Of a stretch of 64,000 bases of DNA, positions 62,701-64,000 are shown one piece after another (within the stretch, counting starts at the first letter, position 1; each line of letters begins with the position of its first letter). The stretch is taken from positions 13,903,532 to 13,967,531 of the forward strand of contig NC_090718.1 of NCBI RefSeq assembly GCF_040954835.1. Direction: 5' to 3'. A program made the translations under genes and the position numbers. This DNA comes from Lepisosteus oculatus (lineage: Eukaryota > Chordata > Actinopteri > Semionotiformes > Lepisosteidae). The notes beneath the pieces were generated by a model. That model was not told where the DNA came from and did not search any database. It saw nothing but the letters and a program-made list of their open reading frames with translations.

Positions 62701-63693
62701 CGACCGACACGTGAGCGCTCCCTGTTGAGTCCGGCCATGTGGCGAGGCCACTGCTAGAGCCTCACCTGCGGGACAGTGGTACCCAGAGGGGCAGGGCAAG
62801 CAGGCCAGCTGGGAGGCCACACTGGGGCGGTACGTCCCGGCCTCGCACGGCCTGCAGCTCTTGTCCCGCGAGTCTCTGGGACCGCTGACGTTGACCGGCA
62901 TGAATCCGCCATCGCAGGACAGCGGTGCAGAGCTGTTTGCAGGGCAGTAGTAAGGAAATAAGCACCTGCAGGATGGGAGAGAGGTCAGAAAGGGCTCTCT
63001 GCGCTGTGTCACGAGACATACATACATACAGTGGGCTTGTTACCGAATTCTTCATGCAGACAAATTCACACTAATTCCATTGAACACTGGCTATGTAACA
63101 GTGCAGAACACAGACAATTAGAAAATTGTGATCGCTATTTAATTTAGAGCACTTTACAAGTGCATTTTATGGCTATAGTATAGCGTTTCATTTTCTCAAC
63201 CTTTTCGATGGTTCCACTGAGATATCTTTAATTCTTCAAAATGGTTTGTATAAACTTCGGGGCTCTTTAAAATAGCCAGAAGAATAACGATTGAGAAAAT
63301 TAAAACACCCTTATAAAAGACGAACACATTATCTAATGTCTTGTCATTCTGACTCGGCAGAAAGTGCCGTGTGGCAGGTCTTGGACTAATCGTTCTGGGT
63401 TGTAGTCAACAATTTAAAACCAATTCTTTTTTAAAGAAATCTTCGGGTCCAGTTCATCTGAACGGATATCGTGAACGCTCTGCTTTGGCGAAACGCAGAG
63501 TGCCGGAGGCGAGAGTCAGGGAGGACTGGTCTGGACTGGTACAGCCTGTGGATAAAACCGACGTACTGCTGCTGTGGTGTGTCGTACGTCTCTGATCCCT
63601 CGGCACAGAAGTAGCCCCCTGGGCAGCTGGCAGGAAGTCCCGTCTGGGGTCTGCAGTATGACCCCGCCCTGCATGGAGTCTCCATCATGGAGC
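48330..63693 (-). CDS. Large single-pass membrane protein with GCC2/GCC3-type repeats, unnamed; at least 25 exons, 5' end outside window
   Basis: 25 exons join in one frame with every phase agreeing, giving 1145 residues and a TAG at 48330-48332. Numbering starts at the first full codon in the window. Extracellular: cysteine-rich repeats with CPxGxYC and PCPPGTY patterns (1-220), a second Cys-rich part (222-300), a beta-strand-rich region (300-526). One transmembrane helix: [20 protein letters not shown] (527-546). Cytoplasmic: linker (547-830), a globular-looking exon (832-946), and a helical, coiled-coil tail (948-1145). The order suggests a type I surface protein; the signal peptide would be off the right edge. 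I recall similarly organised unnamed proteins in other animals but know no established function. Some donors are weak (gtacga, gttgtt, gtctac) but are fixed by phase. No stop or frameshift is seen, so it looks alive. Confidence 0.85.
49263..49993. mobile_element. hAT element, 731 bp, with perfect 8-bp target-site duplication
   Basis: Inverted ends CAGTGGTTCTCAAA / TTTGAGAACCACTG. The 8-bp duplication ctgtaggc is exact at 49255-49262 and 49994-50001. Inside, about 49560-49800, a broken frame reads [20 protein letters not shown] and [20 protein letters not shown], which resembles the N-terminal linker of ZBED-like hAT transposases. The catalytic part is missing. It is an internally deleted copy inside the intron between exons 23 and 24 of the large gene. 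A TTTGG tandem run lies near 49920. Confidence 0.92.
50960..51304 (-). CDS. Large gene, exon 19: globular cytoplasmic domain of unknown function
   Basis: At 345 bp this is by far the largest exon; it encodes residues 832-946. It reads as a compact alpha/beta domain: [34 protein letters not shown], a basic loop, [20 protein letters not shown], then [20 protein letters not shown] and ASG. The last part is a helix with a histidine in the pattern G-E-x(6)-H-x-x-x-F, preceded by two strands ending YLRK. That layout faintly recalls small zinc-peptidase-like folds but lacks a full HExxH. Two cysteine pairs are present. The domain is unnamed as far as I can tell. Confidence 0.85.
51338..51850 (-). 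mobile_element. 5S-derived SINE, copy 4 (minus, with 5S head)
   Basis: A near full-length reverse copy: tail 'aataattgcttacacttata', body 'ccacacaccagctctcagtg', and 5S-like head reversed ('tcccatccaggtactgacca', 'ggctcacaccttctgagctt'). It lies between exons 18 and 19 of the large gene, in the same orientation as the gene, about 34 bp from exon 19's acceptor side. Confidence 0.85.
51940..52072. mobile_element. Dispersed element, family G, opposite end
   Basis: 'cttctttcaagaaagggctc', 'gatgagatccctttggatca', then 'gcccgaacagccttctctct' and 'cttatggtttta'. This is the inverted terminal part corresponding to the GAGAGGAGGCC ends seen at 40.96 and 57.2 kb. Strongly diverged. Confidence 0.5.
52272..55859 (-). 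CDS. Large gene, exons 12-18: cytoplasmic juxtamembrane and linker
   Basis: Exons are 55780-55859, 55249-55409, 54670-54802, 53125-53255, 52691-52717, 52494-52581 and 52272-52403. Content in order: an acidic stretch ([16 protein letters not shown]); a helical segment ([20 protein letters not shown], then [20 protein letters not shown]); a linker ([20 protein letters not shown]); a second helix ([20 protein letters not shown]); a 27-base micro-exon (FLLKMGTSQ); a proline-rich part ([15 protein letters not shown]); and a helix ending CSCLEK. No catalytic motif is visible. Borders are GT..AG throughout. Confidence 0.83.
52835..53040 (-). mobile_element. 5S-derived SINE, copy 5 (degenerate)
   Basis: It shares 'gagaaatgcccggggatctg', 'tgaccactgagagtcaggac' and 'tggtgtaacatctcatc' with the 51.3 kb and 0.3 kb copies in reverse orientation. 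It is eroded and truncated at both ends, and lies in the intron between exons 15 and 16 of the large gene. Confidence 0.7.
53256..54669. other. Intron of the large gene (between exons 14 and 15)
   Basis: 1.4 kb with no repeat recognised and no second gene seen. Minus-strand open frames near 53.6-53.98 and 54.0-54.3 kb have no splice support. Confidence 0.5.
55065..55195 (-). mobile_element. tRNA-derived SINE (family T2), partial antisense copy
   Basis: Reverse-orientation match to the copy at 62345-62655: 'ggggtgggaggaaaccagag', 'catctggaggattcttatcc', 'tgacatgcaaactgcaccca', followed by a worn promoter box. It lies just downstream of exon 13. Confidence 0.6.
56106..56365 (-). mobile_element. 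tRNA-derived SINE (family T1), minus copy
   Basis: The reverse copy of the 29284 element: tail 'ataagataagatcactttat', then 'gtataccccagcttgctctc', 'ctggagcagttggggtgaag', and the tRNA-like head reversed ('gggatacgaaccggtaacct' as B box). It lies between exons 11 and 12 of the large gene. Confidence 0.85.
56759..56921 (-). CDS. Large gene, exon 11: transmembrane segment
   Basis: Encodes the single membrane helix [20 protein letters not shown] (residues 527-546), then a basic stop-transfer region with [20 protein letters not shown]. This sets topology: cysteine-rich repeats outside, helical region inside. The acceptor is ttttttcgcag and the donor AG|gtagtg. Confidence 0.9.
57193..57440. mobile_element. 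Dispersed element, family G, copy 2
   Basis: 'ccttaagaaaggaaacaaat', 'cagcccatctagcccagaga', 'ttcaaccacattgctgggca' and 'aagaagcacctcctgttttc' match the 40.96 kb copy. It ends about 47 bp before exon 10's donor, so the insertion stopped just short of coding sequence. Confidence 0.65.
57487..59474 (-). CDS. Large gene, exons 6-10: extracellular Cys-rich and beta-rich region
   Basis: Exons are 59327-59474, 59007-59139, 58342-58509, 57902-58028 and 57487-57698. The first encodes [20 protein letters not shown], then [20 protein letters not shown]. The next four form strands: [57 protein letters not shown], then [20 protein letters not shown] and [14 protein letters not shown]. Strands alternating with turns, and the G-x-Y-V-F...VVVV end, resemble a cupredoxin-like or other beta-sandwich fold; copper ligands are not clearly conserved. 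Exon 8 contains a short basic, glycosylatable insert ([20 protein letters not shown]) with a possible furin-like RKKR site. Confidence 0.85.
59475..60435. other. Intron of the large gene (between exons 5 and 6)
   Basis: No second gene or classified repeat seen. Confidence 0.5.
60436..63693 (-). CDS. Large gene, exons 1-5 of those visible: GCC2/GCC3-type cysteine-rich repeats
   Basis: Exons are 63588-63693, 62766-62965, 61650-61862, 61022-61167 and 60436-60563. They encode repeated CPxGxYC modules: [20 protein letters not shown], then [71 protein letters not shown] and an EGF-like end ([20 protein letters not shown]). Cysteine spacing follows the GCC2/GCC3 (ephrin-receptor-like) repeat of TNFR/EGF-type surface proteins, which usually bind proteins. 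The 63588 exon starts in phase 1, so more exons lie beyond 64000. The donor of 63588-63693 (gtacga) is weak but is forced by the phase of the next exon. Confidence 0.88.
62345..62655 (+). mobile_element. tRNA-derived SINE (family T2), nearly complete
   Basis: The head 'cgcagtggttagcattgctg' and B box 'gggttcaataccaggg' mark the tRNA-like promoter. The body carries 'gtgtggagtttgtacgttct', 'ctgcggtttcctcctacagt', 'gatggactgctgtcctgtcc' and 'tgctgggatagactctggct', and it ends in 'gatggatgga'. This is a widespread fish family. It sits in the intron between exons 2 and 3 of the large gene, antisense to it. Confidence 0.9.
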
Positions 63694-64000
63694 CTAGACA
63701 GCAAGAGCATGGACTGACTCTGATGACACACAAGTGAACTCCTCAGTTCTCACTGCTCAGCATTACAACACTTTAGTTCAGCCATGAGGTCTCTAACTGG
63801 GCTGCTGACTCAGTGTTTGACCAGGGTGAGATTCTGCCTGGACACTTTGCTCTCGGAAATCCAGCTTATCTGAAACGTGTCAAGTTCCGCTCAACTGTTT
63901 GGCGGTGTTGATGTTGCATTTTTTACAGTGTATCCTGTAATATTTTTTTAACTTTCTGTTTGAAGCCCTTATGCTTGGAATCCTTTGATATTAGCATGCC
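63694..64000. other. Intron of the large gene, runs off the window
   Basis: No further exon with proper borders can be recognised on the minus strand before the edge. Confidence 0.5.

Noticed and set aside
1..64000. CRISPR arrays, bacterial operons or phage genes
   Set aside because: No regularly spaced direct repeats and no prokaryotic gene density. Genes are spliced with vertebrate-type introns.

Overview
The window is vertebrate nuclear DNA, most likely from a ray-finned fish, and a non-teleost lineage such as gar, bowfin or sturgeon is my guess. The reasons are spliced genes with GT..AG introns, fish-type retrotransposon relics, a 5S-rRNA-derived SINE family, several tRNA-derived SINE families and several small hAT elements. 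I cannot fix the species from the sequence alone. Three protein-coding genes can be assembled exon by exon with all splice phases agreeing. Almost every other open frame is a shadow or chance.

Layout. (1) 1-17.9 kb has no supported coding exon. It holds a 5S-derived SINE, three non-LTR retrotransposon relics, a hAT-like MITE, a hairpin, and a CpG-rich, promoter-looking stretch near 11.9-12.5 kb. In mammals GRAMD1B lies tail-to-tail with SCN3B, so part of the left end could be GRAMD1B 3' UTR, but this is inference only. (2) 17.9-27.1 kb, minus strand: SCN3B, the beta-3 subunit of voltage-gated sodium channels, five coding exons, 213 residues, intact. (3) 27.1-42 kb: CpG-rich upstream flank of SCN3B, then long non-coding DNA with a tRNA-SINE, a TTAA-bounded MITE and a hAT MITE. 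(4) 42.0-45.8 kb, plus strand: a six-exon, 166-residue gene of the CXorf65/C22orf15 family. (5) 48.3-63.7 kb, minus strand, running off the right edge: at least 25 exons of a large single-pass membrane protein (1145 residues visible). It has GCC2/GCC3-like cysteine-rich repeats, a beta-rich extracellular region, one transmembrane helix, and a long cytoplasmic part with a conserved-looking globular exon and a coiled-coil tail. I cannot give it a name.

The CXorf65-like gene and the large receptor-like gene are convergent, their stop codons about 2.6 kb apart. SCN3B makes a membrane protein of excitable cells. Nothing in the sequence shows that the three genes act in one pathway. The large receptor-like gene is the most interesting object here. 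It is a full multidomain architecture with an intact reading frame, several mobile elements sit in its introns, and its function is not evident.
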